A DNA stretch of 64,000 bases from Phoenix dactylifera (GCF_009389715.1 NW_024067686.1:340501-404500), one strand, 5' to 3'. Shown: positions 20,301 through 32,804, numbered from the stretch's first letter. A program made the numbers and translations. The notes: a model not told the origin generated them from the letters alone.

Positions 20301-20459
20301 CAGCAGCGACTCCCCCCATCGCGACGACGGAGAGCGCTCGGCGGAGGAGAATGGATGAGATCGGTGAAAAGGGTTGAGAAGAGAGGGAGTCGGTCGGCGT
20401 GAGATGGGGATTTAGGGCTTTAGAGGGAGGGGGTCGATCGGGTTTTGGAGGAATGAAGT

Positions 20460-20640
20460 CCGACGACGCTTATAAGCGTCGTCGTGTTCTTCCGATATGC
20501 CGACGCTTATAAGCGTCGGGGATTAAATATTCCGTTCGGTAATGTACCCAGACGCCAACGCTTAAAGAAAGCGTCGCTGGAAGCTTTTTTTACCGACACT
20601 TCTCAGAAGCGTCGGCGGTTACTGTCTTTCTGTTGTAGTG
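20460..20640. repeat. CACTA-1 right subterminal repeats and end
   Basis: Inverted copies of GACGCTTATAAGCGTC and relatives, ending in CTGTTGTAGTG. It is followed by the target duplication CGA at 20641-20643. Confidence 0.85.
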
Positions 20641-21824
20641 CGACTAAGGAGAAGGAGAACTTCCACTGCTTGCGGCGGAGGAGGGGCTCGGAGCTGGAGG
20701 GGACGGAGTCGTGGAGATCTTCCACTGGAGATGGAGCTGAAAAAAAGGGTTAAACGAGAGACTCTGTGCCACTGTAAAAGAAATTCAAGGTAAAAGAAAT
20801 GGGACCGTACATAGAAACGATAAACTGGGCATCAGCGGACAGCTTTCAGAGGCAAATAAACAGAAGACACGTATTCTGTACGGGATGCGGGTCCCGCACT
20901 CTATTGGACAAAAATTTCAATCAGGGCATTTGTTGCCTTGGAGAGCAGCAACCGCTCGGTACCGTTTACCCTTTTTGCTGCACGGATGCAGCATTTAGAG
21001 CAGCGGATCCCGTCCTGATCGATGGCCACGATTGACCGGAGTTTTCGCGGGGCTAAAAAGATATTGTTGAGGGGAGGCACCGATAAAAGGTCCGAGATTT
21101 TACTTTCTGTTAACCTGGCAGGTTGTGCTTGTGTTGTGTTAGAGTTTTATAAATTATTATTTTTATAATAAAAAAAATTTGAGATGCTGCCCTTCCATGA
21201 GCCGTACATAGATTGGAACAAGCATTCTATGGACCACATCTACTTGCTCGATTTGATGAGGCATCGGACTGGGTGCGGCACGTGAAAGCCATGACATGCA
21301 CCAACTAATTGGTCCTCGGGCCATGAGGCAACATGATCTGTACATGATCGTTTGATGATTTATTTAATAAAGAAAATTACCATGATTACTCTTTTTATAT
21401 TATTTTATAAAAAATCAGAAAATATCTTTACCGTCCAATAAGATATTTAAGGTACTCAGTTATGGACAGATTAGCTAGGGTCATCAGCCTTTTTTTTATA
21501 AAAAATATTTTTTTATTTTCTGTACCATCCTTTCTTTAGAAATTAGTGTCCGTCACGATGAGAAAAATTATTGCCTGCATGCATAAGCGTGGCAAAAATG
21601 TTAAAAACTTAATAAAATAATAAAAATAATTTTAAAATATATATTTATATAAAACTAAAAATTAAAATAATAATTATACTTTTAAAAAAAGTTTAAACGT
21701 TCTCAGATAAATAAATTTTTTTTTCTCCCCTTTCTTTTTTTCTGCATGAAACCAAAAACGAAGCTTCAAAAGAGAGAAGGTAGTTAGGTCCCGCTCAATT
21801 TCAAAAACCAAAGAAGGAAACCAC
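20641..21824. other. Intergenic DNA right of CACTA-1
   Basis: The first 120 bases are GC-rich and would join 3868-4029 before the CACTA-1 insertion. The remainder is AT-rich. Short open frames (for example 20799-21035) have no recognisable domain. No gene is supported. Confidence 0.4.
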
Positions 21825-22193
21825 CAAAGTAGTAGCTTAGTGGTACTGGGCGTAATTTCTATCCTCATGGTTCCAAATTCGAGTCGCTGTGGTGTTGATT
21901 AAAAAGTGGCTTCGGCCACTGCTTGGACATAAGACATAGGAACGCTTCCTAACTTCTAATAGTCGGGGTGGTGCCAGGTGTAAGTATTCATACGTAGGAC
22001 TCGAGCCAGAACTCAGAGAGGTAGCTGAGCCGGGCCCACGGGTGGGGATGGTATGAGTAAAAGCGGTCGGGTGCCCAACACACGGTCATTTCTGCCCGCA
22101 TTGAATATTCTTCTGGCGGGGCGGAGGCTCAGTGGGGGCTACTATGCAGAGGTGGGCTTGTCCCTTCCTCCCCCATTCCCCCCTTTTTTTTTA
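21825..22193 (+). mobile_element. tRNA-derived SINE-like element
   Basis: A perfect Pol III A box TAGCTTAGTGG at 21833-21843 (consensus TRGYNNARNNG) is followed 33 bases later by a B-box-like AATTCGAGTCG at 21876-21886. About 300 bp of GC-balanced body ends in a T-run at 22184-22192. Clear flanking target duplications were not found. Confidence 0.5.
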
Positions 22194-24771
22194 AGCAAAA
22201 AAAAAAAAACAAAGGAGGATCAAAGCTAGCTACAAGAAAAAAAAAAAAAATCAGTTAAACTTAAGGCTCACTTCACTTTGATATAGACCAGCACATAAAA
22301 ATGAAAAACAAACTTTGTACTTTGAAGCCCATGATTCTTAGTACTTTTAAGATGATGTAACAAAATATGTTCTGGTCCACAAAAAACCAACGGCCATAAT
22401 TACCTGGCTGCACAACCACATGATGCATGCAATATAGACAATGATTTCATATTAGCGAGAGGGCTAGGCAAGTCTAACACCTCCTTGATTGTCAGCTGCC
22501 TTGCCACTGCCGCCGAGTGGAAGTACCGTGGGAAAAAAAAGAAACAGTCATGTATAGTTTTGAAGCTTGTATTGGAATCTATGAGCATGCACGCATGCAT
22601 CTTGGCGTCAATTAAACCTATAGACTACATTGCATCAAGCCCAAATAGATAGTCTCCCAGGTCCATGTGAGGACTCCAGCATCAGAACGGTCTATCATTT
22701 GCGACCGTTTTACTCTCCTAAAACGGTTCAATGTTTGAATGTTTTACATAATGAAAACGATGTTTGATTGTTAGATATATTTTTAGCAATTAGGACTAAT
22801 CCTTGGGAAATTGAATTGTTAAGAGAGATTCGTGCAGAGTATACACAAACATGGAGAATGATTTGGCCGTAAGCAAAGTGTTCGAATTGATTGTTAGATA
22901 TAAAAAGAACAACTGAAATATTACTATTCTTTCATGGCTGAGAATGTCCATTTGTTAGAGAAAATTACTTAAATAAAATGAAGCTTTCATAATAGTCCCT
23001 TTGAGGCCCAATGGAGAATTTGGGAGCCAAAGCGATACCTTTGGATCGAAGAAAGCACTTCCTAGCTCTTAAAAGGTCCCACCGACCATGTGAGTTTCAC
23101 CTTCCCTTCCTTTGCTTTGTTTAAATCTAGGGAAGCAAAGAACCTGAAGTCCAAAAGATTCTCCTCCACTCTTAAAAATATGAAACAACCTTCTCACCTT
23201 GGCCTTAAAGAAGAATTTATATTAACCAAAAAAAGAAGAATTTATATCCTATACCTGGTCTACCTGGTCGGTTGTAGCATAGGCCTATAACGACCCACAG
23301 CATGTACAAGGCTGGCCACTTCAGCGTAAGGAGAAAAAGGAAACAAGCCTACTGATTTGACCGAGCGCTCTGTCCCAAGCTAAACCCTAGCTGCGATCTC
23401 GGCCGAGCAAAACCCAAGTTCGAGGAGAGGAGCCCCACCGAGGAGCTCATAACTGGAGGAAGTACCCTGCATCTCGCATTTCATTGAAATAATTAAAAAT
23501 ACTGACTTGCTCTCCTCCAACTCTATGGCCCATGGCCGCTAAAAAGCTTGAAAAGCTTCTTAATCAGCGTTGGCAATTGAACTCCTAATTCTTGGTACTA
23601 AGAACTCAGGGTTGTGCTTCTTGCATTCGCAGGGATATTAAACAAGCTAACAGCTGCCATTTCTTCAAAATGAAAAGAAACTTTATTGCCAAATAGTATT
23701 GTATCAAAAATTAGGTTGGGAGTACAAGAAGAGAGAGGGCCAGGGAACTGGAAATACCTCGTACTAGAATACTACGACACCTTGTCTTGTCAGTATCTTC
23801 TAAAAGCTAGTTTCTTTTTCTTGGTTCCTGATCCCTATCTCGGCGAAACAAAGATAAAGCAGAAAGAACTGTGATGGGATCGGATAGAGATTGGATATTA
23901 ATATATTCATGTCCATATTTTCTAATGGGATCAAATAGAGATTGGATGCTACTATATCCATATCTATATTTATTTTGTTTGACGAATACAGATAGAGATA
24001 TAGATGTTAGTTGGATGCAAAAATTTATATCTATATTTATTTTAAACGGATACCGTTATAAATCGAATACTGAATGTATGGATATAAGTATGAATATAAA
24101 TTGGATAATTAAACTTTTTGACTATAGAATTAAACATATTACTAAATAGATGATAAATCAAGTTTATAGTATGTTAGTATCATCATTTATTTCCTTAAAA
24201 GTTCATGAGTGCTATATAAAATGAAATAAGATTACAAATAGAATCGGATATTCAGATATGGATCGGATAGTTATCTATTCATATTCATATCCATTTTTTT
24301 TTACGTATATCGATACAGATATGAATAATAGTCAGATGCTCAAATATCTATCGATATTCGGATAGTTTCAGATACGAAAACGGATCTGAATGGATATTAT
24401 CCGATCAACCTTTATCCCTAGAAAAAGAAGAAAAATGAAAGAAAGAGGCGGAAAAAATGGTCTCAGTTGCCCATCTTTTCTAAGTACCGGTCCTGCCTAG
24501 TAAATGGGAGAAAACTTTAAGGACAACACACTTCATAAATCTTCTTCACAAAAGCAAAATGTTCATCAATCCTATCGGAATGACTGTGATGGTGGATCAG
24601 GATGCTGGTGGTGCTCACTCAATGAAGGACGTAGGATGCAAGCAATGCTCACTTAGTAGAGGATGCAGGATGCAAGTGGTGCTTGCTTGGCAGAGATCGT
24701 GGTTAGGGTCAGGAAACGGAGGCAGGATGCTCGGCTGAACCAGTGGATTACTTTTCTTTTCTCCTTACCTT
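22194..24771. other. AT-rich intergenic DNA
   Basis: No gene supported. At 23875-24405 the sequence is rich in GGATAT, GATCGG and their complements; its two ends read GATCGGATAGAG and (reverse complement) GATCGGATAATA, so it may be a degenerate inverted-repeat element. At 24580-24715 there is an imperfect repeat around GGATGCAAG and GTGCTCACT. Confidence 0.4.
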
Positions 24772-24940
24772 AAGGTGGCCGATCCGGATATGGACAGTTC
24801 CAATAAGATTTCATTCTTGAAAAAAAATCCATTTTTTGATTTATTTCATTTATTCCATGACCGGAACAAAGGGGGATACACGTTACACCACGATTTTGAA
24901 TCAGAAGAGAGATTTCAAGAAATGGCAGATCTATTCACTC
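24772..24940 (+). pseudogene. ycf2: Plastid ycf2 fragment in nuclear DNA (NUPT)
   Basis: The forward frame reads [18 protein letters not shown], then [18 protein letters not shown] and [20 protein letters not shown], which I recognise as an internal part of plastid Ycf2. Similarity begins near 24772 and ends near 24940, where the frame runs into unrelated sequence and then into CACTA-2 at 24957. About 55 codons of a protein of more than 2000 residues are present, so it is a nonfunctional plastid-to-nucleus insertion. Compared with the sequence I remember, only one residue (K for N) stands out, which suggests a fairly recent transfer. Confidence 0.85.
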
Positions 24941-25509
24941 TATCAAACGGATCATTCACTACAAAAAACTTATCTTTTTTGGCACTTTTTAGAGCCTTTT
25001 CTGACGCTTATAAGCATTGGTAATTTTGGCACCGATACTTTCAAAAGCGTCGCAAAAACATTGGTAGACGTAGGGTGGAAATATTTTTTGCCGACGCTTT
25101 AAAAAAGTGTGGGTAAAAGCCGAAGCTTTTCCAACACTTATAAGCTTCGGGATAGCTCGGGCTTTTGCCGACCCATATAATCGTCGGGCCTTTTCCGCTT
25201 ATAAGTGTCGTTATAATTATTTTTTTTGAAAAAAATATATTTAAAAATCCTAATCTTAGGATTGGAAGCGTCGTTATAATTCATTCAGTGAATTTCTTCT
25301 CATTAAAATGGAGATTGGAGATCTGTACAAGAGCTCGAGGATTGAGACAACAACCAAAAAGATTAAAGAAAATAGAAAAAAAAAAGAAGCTAAAGATTTA
25401 AGAAAGAAAAATAAGAGAGAAACAACAGGATGCCAAGCTTAGGGCATCTTAGGAGCCAAGAAGAAAACAACATTATTTTTGATCTAAGAAGAAAACAAAA
25501 ATAAAAGAC

Positions 25510-25767
25510 CTGCTTCTTCTTCGGGCAAGATTCCAAATCCTCCAGCACATGTTCTCGAGCCTCGCATTCCTCTCCTACGGATTCCTCATCGCCACTGCCT
25601 ACCCAGAAAACCAACAAAAATCGAGAATAACAGATGAAAAGAAGGGGAAAAAATATATCGCCGCTGCCCCTCTCCCTCAGTAGCAACGACGACTTGGAGG
25701 CGTCGATCACCAGCCCCACGTCCAGGATTGCCTCTAGATAGCTATTAATCCAGTCGTTCCTCGCCAT
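25510..25767 (-). pseudogene. Sucrose-phosphate synthase 5-prime fragment captured by CACTA-2
   Basis: The ATG at 25767 opens MARNDWINSYLEAILDVG and KSSLLLRERG, the N-terminus of plant sucrose-phosphate synthase, the cytosolic enzyme making sucrose-6-phosphate from UDP-glucose and fructose-6-phosphate. After an intron (donor side near 25660, acceptor AG at 25595-25596) a second exon, 25594-25510, reads ERNARLENMCWRIWNLAR before a GT donor at 25508-25509. This is the next conserved family block. The second exon contains an in-frame TAG just before ERN and a one-base loss in the KKKQ segment. The glycosyltransferase domain is absent. The name is supported by two adjacent exons with splice sites. 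Confidence 0.85.
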
Positions 25768-25982
25768 TCTCGCCTTCACTATAAGCCCAAAAGGAGAAGG
25801 ATGAAGAAGAAGAAGAAGAAGCTTTTCTTCCCGAGGTTGGGGGGCTCACCGGAGATGGCCTTGAGGATGGCTTTCCGCTGCGGTCCCTGATCGTCCAGAG
25901 GTGAGGAAGAAAAAGAGGAAGAGGCGGGGGAGGGGGCCTCGCCATAGGAGCATCGAAGAGAGGGGAAATACCTCTGCTTCCC

Positions 25983-26072
25983 CGGAAGGCGTCGTACACG
26001 CGGTGCCTCTCCCATGCCAGCGACGAGCTCAAGAGCTTCCGCTCGTGCCTCTGGTGGCTCTACGTCGACCAG
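25983..26072 (+). pseudogene. DUF3537-like gene fragment captured by CACTA-2
   Basis: A plus-strand stretch reads LSHASDELKSFRSCLWWLYV followed by DQ, resembling the conserved N-terminal segment of plant DUF3537 membrane proteins (usually ...ELKSFRSCLRWMCVDQ...). About 30 codons are recognisable. It is divergent in direction from the SPS fragment and lies between it and the right end. The family name is from memory and only this block supports it. Confidence 0.55.
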
Positions 26073-26442
26073 GAATTTGTTGGATTTGGATTAGGGAGGA
26101 GGAGGAGGAGAGAGAGGGGTACTGGAGGGGTTAGGGATCAGGATGGGGAGCGACTGGAGGGGTTAGGGATCGGAAGGAGGGTGGGCGATAAAGATTTATT
26201 GTTAGGGACCGGAGGGTATAGTTGGTCTCCAACAACGCTTTCTAAAGCGTCATCTAATCACTTTTCTCTTTTTTGGCCTCCGATGATGCTAATAAGTATC
26301 GTCGACGAATTTTGGCAAATTTTGGCCTCCTACCGATGCAATTTAAAAGCGTTGGCAAATTTTGGCGCTAGAGCCAAAATTACCGATACTTCTACCTAGC
26401 GTCGACATGTAAGTATTGGAATAACCAACTTTTTCTGTAGTG

Positions 26443-29400
26443 ATTATAGGTCCGATCTATAGCTGAGCTGGTAGACTAAATCTAGAATATAATTTTTTAA
26501 CCTCGAGGACTCGCCCAAAATTTACACTTAGCCCTAAACCTACAGTCTGCGAACTACCTCCTTCCCCTCGAGGCTGGCCAAGCATCTCGTTATCATTAGA
26601 GGAAGGATTCTGGGAAGGGGATAATTTTTGGAGACGTGATGGGGGACAATGGCACCATTTTTTCTTTCTTCTTTTTCTTTTTCCACGCAATTCATATGTT
26701 AGCAACTGCTACCCGTGCTTCAGCAAAGGAGAGAAGGCAATTGTTTAAGAGAGCGGGTGTTTGATGAGAAAATTTAATGATACATTGTAAGTTTGAACTT
26801 AGACTCGGAGCTTGGAACTCTAGGACAGCTAATAAAGGTAGCTTGAACGTTTCTGTAGCTTCTAAAAGCAACGGGCGCAGACCACATATTTCGACAGAAA
26901 AGGGGTTGGTTTTGTCTGAATTCCTTGATTTTTTATTGTCTCCCACTTCTAAATTTTCAACTTTTTGTAATATATTCCAAGCTATAATGTACCTAAAACT
27001 TTGCTAGCTATTTTTTCATACTTGGTTTCCAGTCACCCAACGCCAAGACTGCTTGTGGACTCGGAATTGTTAACTGGGAGATACGTAGATTAAACCATCA
27101 GTAACCACTCCCTACTGACATAATTATTGATAAGAATTACTCATTTAGAGGGTTAGTAGGATTAAGTTGTACAAATAATAAAAAAAAAGGAAGTACTATA
27201 GAGAGAGAAGAGAGAACTCTGATGGTTAACTTTATTTCACCCTTTCCTATGAAATAAAGCCAAGCAGATTAGGTTGTTTATTCGTGTGTTAATTGATTAA
27301 GTTATGCACATCTTTTTCAGCTCTTATTTGGCTGGTTAAATTGTTAACCTATCCCTAATCATCATATAATTAACTAGTATTTAAACAAGATTTAAAAAAT
27401 TAAAGATGCTAACTATTCTAGGAGCCAGCACATGTGAGAACTCTGGATCAAATTTCAGCTTATCTAGAGTCTAGAGAGTTTGAAATAAATTCCATTATGA
27501 GAAAAAAATTTCCATGACGGATTAGTGGAATAATAACTATATTGCTGACATTAATTCTGGCCACAGCTTCTTGTTCGAATGTTTAAATGCTTGGCATTGT
27601 AAGATAAGCTAGCCTTATTGCAGAACAATATACTTAAAAAAAACTTCGTAAAGAACATTTGACTGCTGCTTGATTCAAACCTGAATCAAAGCCGCAGATA
27701 ACGGATCTGAAGATCTTTGAAGCTTTGCCACCAAAACCTGAAAAACTTTGGGAGTGGTCTGCTATGTGGAACCAAAAGTTATAGTTCTTGAATGAATAAT
27801 TCCTATTACAAACTTGGACATTTTCCTTAAGGTTCCAAGGAGGAGTTAAGGCTCATACCAGATCTCTTGGACAGATTGTTTGTAGACACCTTGAACGAGG
27901 CTTGAATTTAAATGTATTGGTGAGTTAAAAAAAATGAGCAAAGAGCTAGGCCTAGCTTGCTTGCACTTGGCTCTACCAGTTGGCACCTTCCTTAATTTTG
28001 ACCTGCAACGTGTATATAGAGAAAGGGATTGCCCTATTAATCATCTCAAGAAGCTTGTAACTACCCGAATTGAAATAAGAGAGTAGGAGGCTATTTTTCT
28101 CCTCTATCAATAAAATAAAAAAAGGACAAAAAAACAGAAAACCAATTGAGGCTGTTTGGATTATTGAGTTGAAAATTTTATGAGATTTGTAGATTGGGCT
28201 GGTACGATCAGCAAAATCATAAAATTACAAGCTGAGCTATAGGCCTATATTCATATATACCCAAGAATGAATGGCTCAAATCCTATAGGTAGAAAAAAAA
28301 AGACCAATTATTCAAACAAGCCCTCAACTAGTTTATTTACCTCCAAAAAAAAAAAAGTATTATTTAAAAATGTCATCCCAACTCAATAGGACGACGTGGT
28401 TTATTTATTTATATTTTCAATTTTTCTAATAGCACAGCCCTATTCACTAAAATCATCTTTATCCTCCTCTTTTGACCCACATAGTATAGCTCTAAAATCT
28501 ACACGCACATGCAAAGCGTTTCTCCGCGAGATTGCACCATTTGGACTTCGTGTTCTTCTCATTTTTTGACAGGTCTTATCCTTTGCTCATGAAGTCTTAA
28601 GAGATGGATCCACACACAAATATTACATAAGAAAACAGATAATAATTATTCATGTATTTTGTTACAAGATTCTATTCATTTACTTTGTCACAGCAAACTA
28701 TTGCCACCTATTTAGTTATCACTCATTTGGAGATCTCTTCATGCAAACATTGTATCATATCATATTATATTACATCGATCAATGAAGAACTTAAATCACG
28801 TGTAACCCAAGCGCTAACATGCAATCTTTTCCAAAAGCCAAAGAGAAAGATGCCATCACTGGAGCAACTGTACACCGGTTAAATTCTCTTTCCAAGCATG
28901 AAATCTTTTATGGAACTGCTTTGCAACATCCATAGTCACCATGCCAATAACCATTGCTCCACTACTACTAACTTGTCCTCCTCATACTTTATCCTTTTAA
29001 AGAGCAAGCTAAAGCCTTGGACCCTATTTCTCACGTTTGAGTTCCCAAACTATAACGTCTAGACTTAGACCTATAGAAACTTCAGGCTTTAGAATGTGTT
29101 TTTTTATTTTGAGTGGGTGGGAAAGAGCAAGAATCAAATAAAGTTCTTTCATACGCAAAAATCACACTTTTTTATGGGAGCGTGTTCCACGCGTGCGGAA
29201 AAAAAAAGGCCAATAAGAGCACAGATCCTCTGCATTAAGGGGTTCACACTGTAGAATCCAATATAGTGCTCGATAACCACCATTAGAACATGGACAACCA
29301 TCAAACGAAATATTCTTATAAATTATACACGGCACACTTCGTTTGATGGCTATGTTTGATGACCATCCATCTTCTGACGGCAGTCTTTTAGCACTGCATT

Positions 29401-31930
29401 GGACTCTACGGTGCAATAGCATAGTGTAGAGGATCTCGGGTCGGCTAGAATGCAAATTCTTTGTGGTGAAAATGGGAGGCTGGCATTTGTGTGGAAATAG
29501 TCATGGCAAAACAAGTAGCTTCACACTACAAATTGGAGTGATGGAGATCCTAATGTTTGATTTCAGCAAGTTGGGATCAAAACTAAATGCCTTCAAAGCC
29601 CTTATGTGGGACTAATAGTAACCCAGGGATGGACTAATGCCGGGGGCTAACATTTTGATCAAAACATGGTGATCAAAACCTCATCAAATTAGACCAATTA
29701 TGCATCAGGTTGGTTCCGATTAATAAATTAGACATTTCCAACTGTTCTTGGCAAGGTTTCTTGGTGCTAGTTCAATCAGCTTTTTCTTTCTCACCAAGGT
29801 TTCTTGGTGCTAGTTCACTAGCAAATTTAATTTTAGAACTTAAATTAAGTTGGGTTTAGATTTGAACCTCACAGAGCCACTTGCACACGGATGCTTGACT
29901 TTTGGTAGTGGAAGTTTCAATACTGATGCAGTACTATATGATCTTACCCGGGAACTTGATAAGGGCCTCACTAATGAGCACCAAGCTCCTTTCTTAGTCA
30001 TGATCCCCCTACAAATATAATACTGGTGGATTCAATAATTGTTTCCATTGATCCAAATTGGCAACTAAACTAATTTTGTCAAAGGTACAGCTATGGCAAC
30101 TGTGTCAGCAAAACCATCTTAACAAGATACACCATCCCCGGCAGGAAAAAACAGATTCCATCGCTCGATGATCAAATTTATTACACACTGAGAAGAAGTT
30201 AAATGAGTAAAAGCTCAAGATGCTTTCTTTGTATTACAGTCTTTTAGAGACAGAATTTTTATATTACACATACTATTATGGTGTTATAAGAATGGTGCTG
30301 GCCTTTAAAAAAAAGCTACAAGAACCTTTGGTTGAAGAAAGTTAAAAGACTCTAGAGTGGAGATGGGAATGACTCTTATTTCTGCCCTTTGGTTGGGGAA
30401 GTCCTATTTCCACTTAGAGACAGAAAGAATGGGAATGCCGCAGTCTCCCAAAATTCAATTTCTACTTTCTCTTAGTATTCATACCCTATTCCAACTCTGA
30501 ACTAAATGCATCGGAAGATCACAAACCAAACCATCTTAGAGTCATCACGTTAAGCTAAATGGAATCACTTTAACACTGCAACCCAGAAAAGATTCTTGCA
30601 ACTACCAAGATCAGCTAAGATTAACTTCCATTTGGATAAGATAAAATCTCAAACTCAAAGAACAAATAAATAAATAAAATCGTGGGACAAGCGAGGGACA
30701 AGTTTTGCACTGTCAGAAGCCTTAAAATTAAAAGCCCTGTTTGATAATTCGACCGTGTTCATGAGCTAAGCAACGAATAAAATTTAGATGGCTATAAGCT
30801 TTACAGCCTTTTTCTTTTAAAAAATCTTCCCTCCTAACTTGCTTTACGCCTAAGAGTTCAAAGCATATGCCATGCATGTGAGGGTGACAGCAAAAAAGCT
30901 CGTAAAGCCTTTTTTTTAGCTTGCTTTACAAGAGGCGGTTTCGTAAAAGAACTCCTGTTTGTAGAAACCATTCAAATACTAAATAAATAAGGGTTAAAGA
31001 GATTGGCAGTGGCTACTGTGATCCTCCATTGAAAAGCATCTAGTGCTCCCAACTTTTGGTTAGAACTTGGGTTAATTTCTGTGGATACTTCAGTCTTTGA
31101 ACACAAAAGGAATGACCCGGGACCAACACTCATGCAGTCAAATAATTCAAAAGAGAGAGCCTAACACAGCGGTCCCGTGAGGAATCGAGCGAAAGCAAAA
31201 CTTTAGAATTCGTATAGTTTACGAAAAGAAAAAAATAAAAAAAATATAGTTAATAAAAAAAGGAGAAATGCCTCATATTTTATTAAAATTTTTAAAAAAT
31301 AAAAATAAAAAAATAGCTCTTATGGAAATAAAATTTTTACATTTTATAAAAAAAATTATGTGGAATCTGAAAAAATTCAAGTTTTATGGGCTAAAAATTA
31401 GAATATTTTTTTAAGAAAATACTTTTAAGCTTTTAGATATAATGGAGTACGATTTTTCATTTTATCAAGAGTATTTTACATAATTTTTTTAGAAAAGTAA
31501 ATGCTCAACCAAACATGGACGATTACGCAATATGCCCTTTTTCTTATGATCAACCAAGTATATATAAATTATTTTTCTAAGCATCATATATTCAAGCATC
31601 AATTTTTTAAAAAAAATATTGAAGTAAATAAAAAAAAAGTTCCACCAACCAAATCAAACAAGCCCTTCGAAGATGAGTCCGGGAAGACTTCAACCCCCTC
31701 CCAGGCCAGGCTCTAACCCATCAAATGTTGCCAAGTGGGCACCAGAACTGCTTTACCCGCTTGGTTTCTTTCCCGTGTCGTCCTTGTGCTTCGTCCGTCC
31801 TATTCCTGCTTTCTTTTAGCCCTTTTAACTTTACCACGTTTGCTTGGTTCCCACTCCAAGCATTTGAGAGCTTTCCGGCCGCTTTAAGCCTAATCGCCAT
31901 TCACATGAGCAGAAGCTGCACACCACCTTC
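26443..31930. other. AT-rich intergenic DNA, no gene seen
   Basis: About 5.5 kb without a supported gene. Just right of CACTA-2 a short tRNA-like A box (TAGCTGAGCTGG near 26459) has no B box. Short open frames at 26457-26946, 28652-28882 and 29162-29455 have no recognisable domain. An A/T-dense stretch at 31200-31640 precedes the promoter region of the DUF761 gene. Confidence 0.5.
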
Positions 31931-31941
31931 CTCTCCGCCTC

Positions 31942-31949
31942 TATAAATA
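31942..31949 (+). promoter_or_regulatory. TATA box of the DUF761 gene
   Basis: TATAAATA in the context CCTCTATAAATACC, 278 bases before the start codon. It implies a transcript start near 31975 and a C/T-rich leader of about 245 bases. Confidence 0.65.
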
Positions 31950-32219
31950 CCTATCGATCCCCACAGGACAAACTCCATGCCGAAACAACCACCTCTTGCA
32001 GTCTGTATATCAACCTATCATCCCTCCTGCTCCTTGCACGCCAAGACCACTAATCTCTCTTCCTATTTCAGCAACTCAGCAGGACTATCCTTATAGCCTC
32101 TTCGGTACCTGAAACTCTGCCAACTTTCTTCATCTCTCTCTTCCTATCGACATTTCAAGCCTCGACACTTCCAACTTATCTGAACTTTTGTCATCTTCTC
32201 TAACCTCAGTTCTGCAAAG

Positions 32220-32804
32220 ATGAAGAGCAAGGCTTCCACCTTCCTCAAGCAGGTATTCTCTGCTATTGTCAGCATGGTGAAGGCCAAGTCTATGGCCGTG
32301 AAGAGCAAAGCTAGTGCTATGAAGAGCCGGCTCCTCATTTTTGGACTCCTTCGGCACAGGAGGCTGCTGATGAGTGCAATCAACCACAAGATCCATGCAC
32401 TGATGGGCCAAGAGAAAGAAGGAGGAAGTCCCACCAACACTGAGGACCGCAGCAAGGCGATAGTGCTTTATAATGCAGGTAAAAACGAGGATCCGCCAAG
32501 CACCATGTATACTGAGGCAGTCAGCTGCGAAGATGGCTATGATGATGATGATGATGATGATGATTATCCAGACCTTACGCACTCACTATTTGATGATGAG
32601 GATGAGGATGATGGACTTGGTGACGCTACTGGATCGGTGATCGATCTGGTTAGGAACTCCAAGGAGGATGGCTCAGAATTCAGGCTCGAGGACGAGATCG
32701 ACCATGTGGCTGATGTGTTCATAAGGAGGTTCCGTAGGCAGATGAGGATGCAGAAGCTGGAGTCCTTCAAGAGGTATCAAGAGATGTTGGAAAGGAGTGT
32801 GTAG
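32220..32804 (+). CDS. DUF761-domain protein (single-exon host gene)
   Basis: A 194-residue protein in one exon with its own TATA box and likely poly(A) signals. The N-terminus (residues 1-60) is basic and hydrophobic (MKSKASTFLKQVFSAIVSMV, RLLIFGLLRHRR), as in plant DUF761 proteins with a possible membrane or nucleolar targeting segment. A run of about eight aspartates lies near residues 107-115, followed by an acidic middle. The C-terminus, DEIDHVADVFIRRFRRQMRM then QKLESFKRYQEMLERSV, is the DUF761 motif (PF05553; cotton-fibre-expressed and A70-like proteins). Biochemical role is unknown; relatives are linked to growth and stress responses. The start codon is the first ATG of the frame. It is the only clearly intact, non-transposon gene in the window. 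Confidence 0.85.
   Translation: MKSKASTFLKQVFSAIVSMVKAKSMAVKSKASAMKSRLLIFGLLRHRRLLMSAINHKIHALMGQEKEGGSPTNTEDRSKAIVLYNAGKNEDPPSTMYTEAVSCEDGYDDDDDDDDYPDLTHSLFDDEDEDDGLGDATGSVIDLVRNSKEDGSEFRLEDEIDHVADVFIRRFRRQMRMQKLESFKRYQEMLERSV

Larger units (their letters stand above)
4030..20640 (+). mobile_element. CACTA-1, non-autonomous CACTA transposon carrying host gene pieces
   Basis: The left end is CACTACAAGAAAATTGGGC. The right end, read in reverse complement, is CACTACAACAGAAAGAC. The 3-bp target duplication CGA is exact at 4027-4029 and 20641-20643. Both ends are lined with inverted GACGCTT/AAGCGTC subterminal repeats. Removing the Sirevirus (7428-19072) and one copy of its 5-bp target leaves about 4.96 kb. 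Contents on the minus strand are a wax-synthase-like gene, a LINE fragment, exon-like pieces and a DUF247 fragment. No transposase (TNPA or TNPD type) is seen, so it depends on an autonomous relative. Confidence 0.9.
24957..26442 (+). mobile_element. CACTA-2, non-autonomous, carrying SPS and DUF3537-like pieces
   Basis: The left end is CACTACAAAAAACTTATC. The right end in reverse complement is CACTACAGAAAAAGTTGG. The target duplication ATT is exact at 24954-24956 and 26443-26445. Length is 1486 bp. Subterminal GACGCTT/AAGCGTC repeats lie at about 24995-25215 and 26230-26405 and are more degenerate than in CACTA-1. No transposase is present. Confidence 0.9.

Noticed and set aside
19050-20319. 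Long frames on the plus strand and in other frames across the MBOAT gene
   Set aside because: GC-rich shadow frames of the minus-strand acyltransferase; no domain.
20799-21035. 78-residue plus-strand frame right of CACTA-1
   Set aside because: No domain, no promoter or splice context; likely chance.
26456-26500. tRNA-like A box next to CACTA-2
   Set aside because: No B box and no cloverleaf; not enough for a tRNA gene or SINE.
31725-31946. Open frame upstream of the DUF761 gene
   Set aside because: Lies before the TATA box and has no recognisable domain; promoter DNA.
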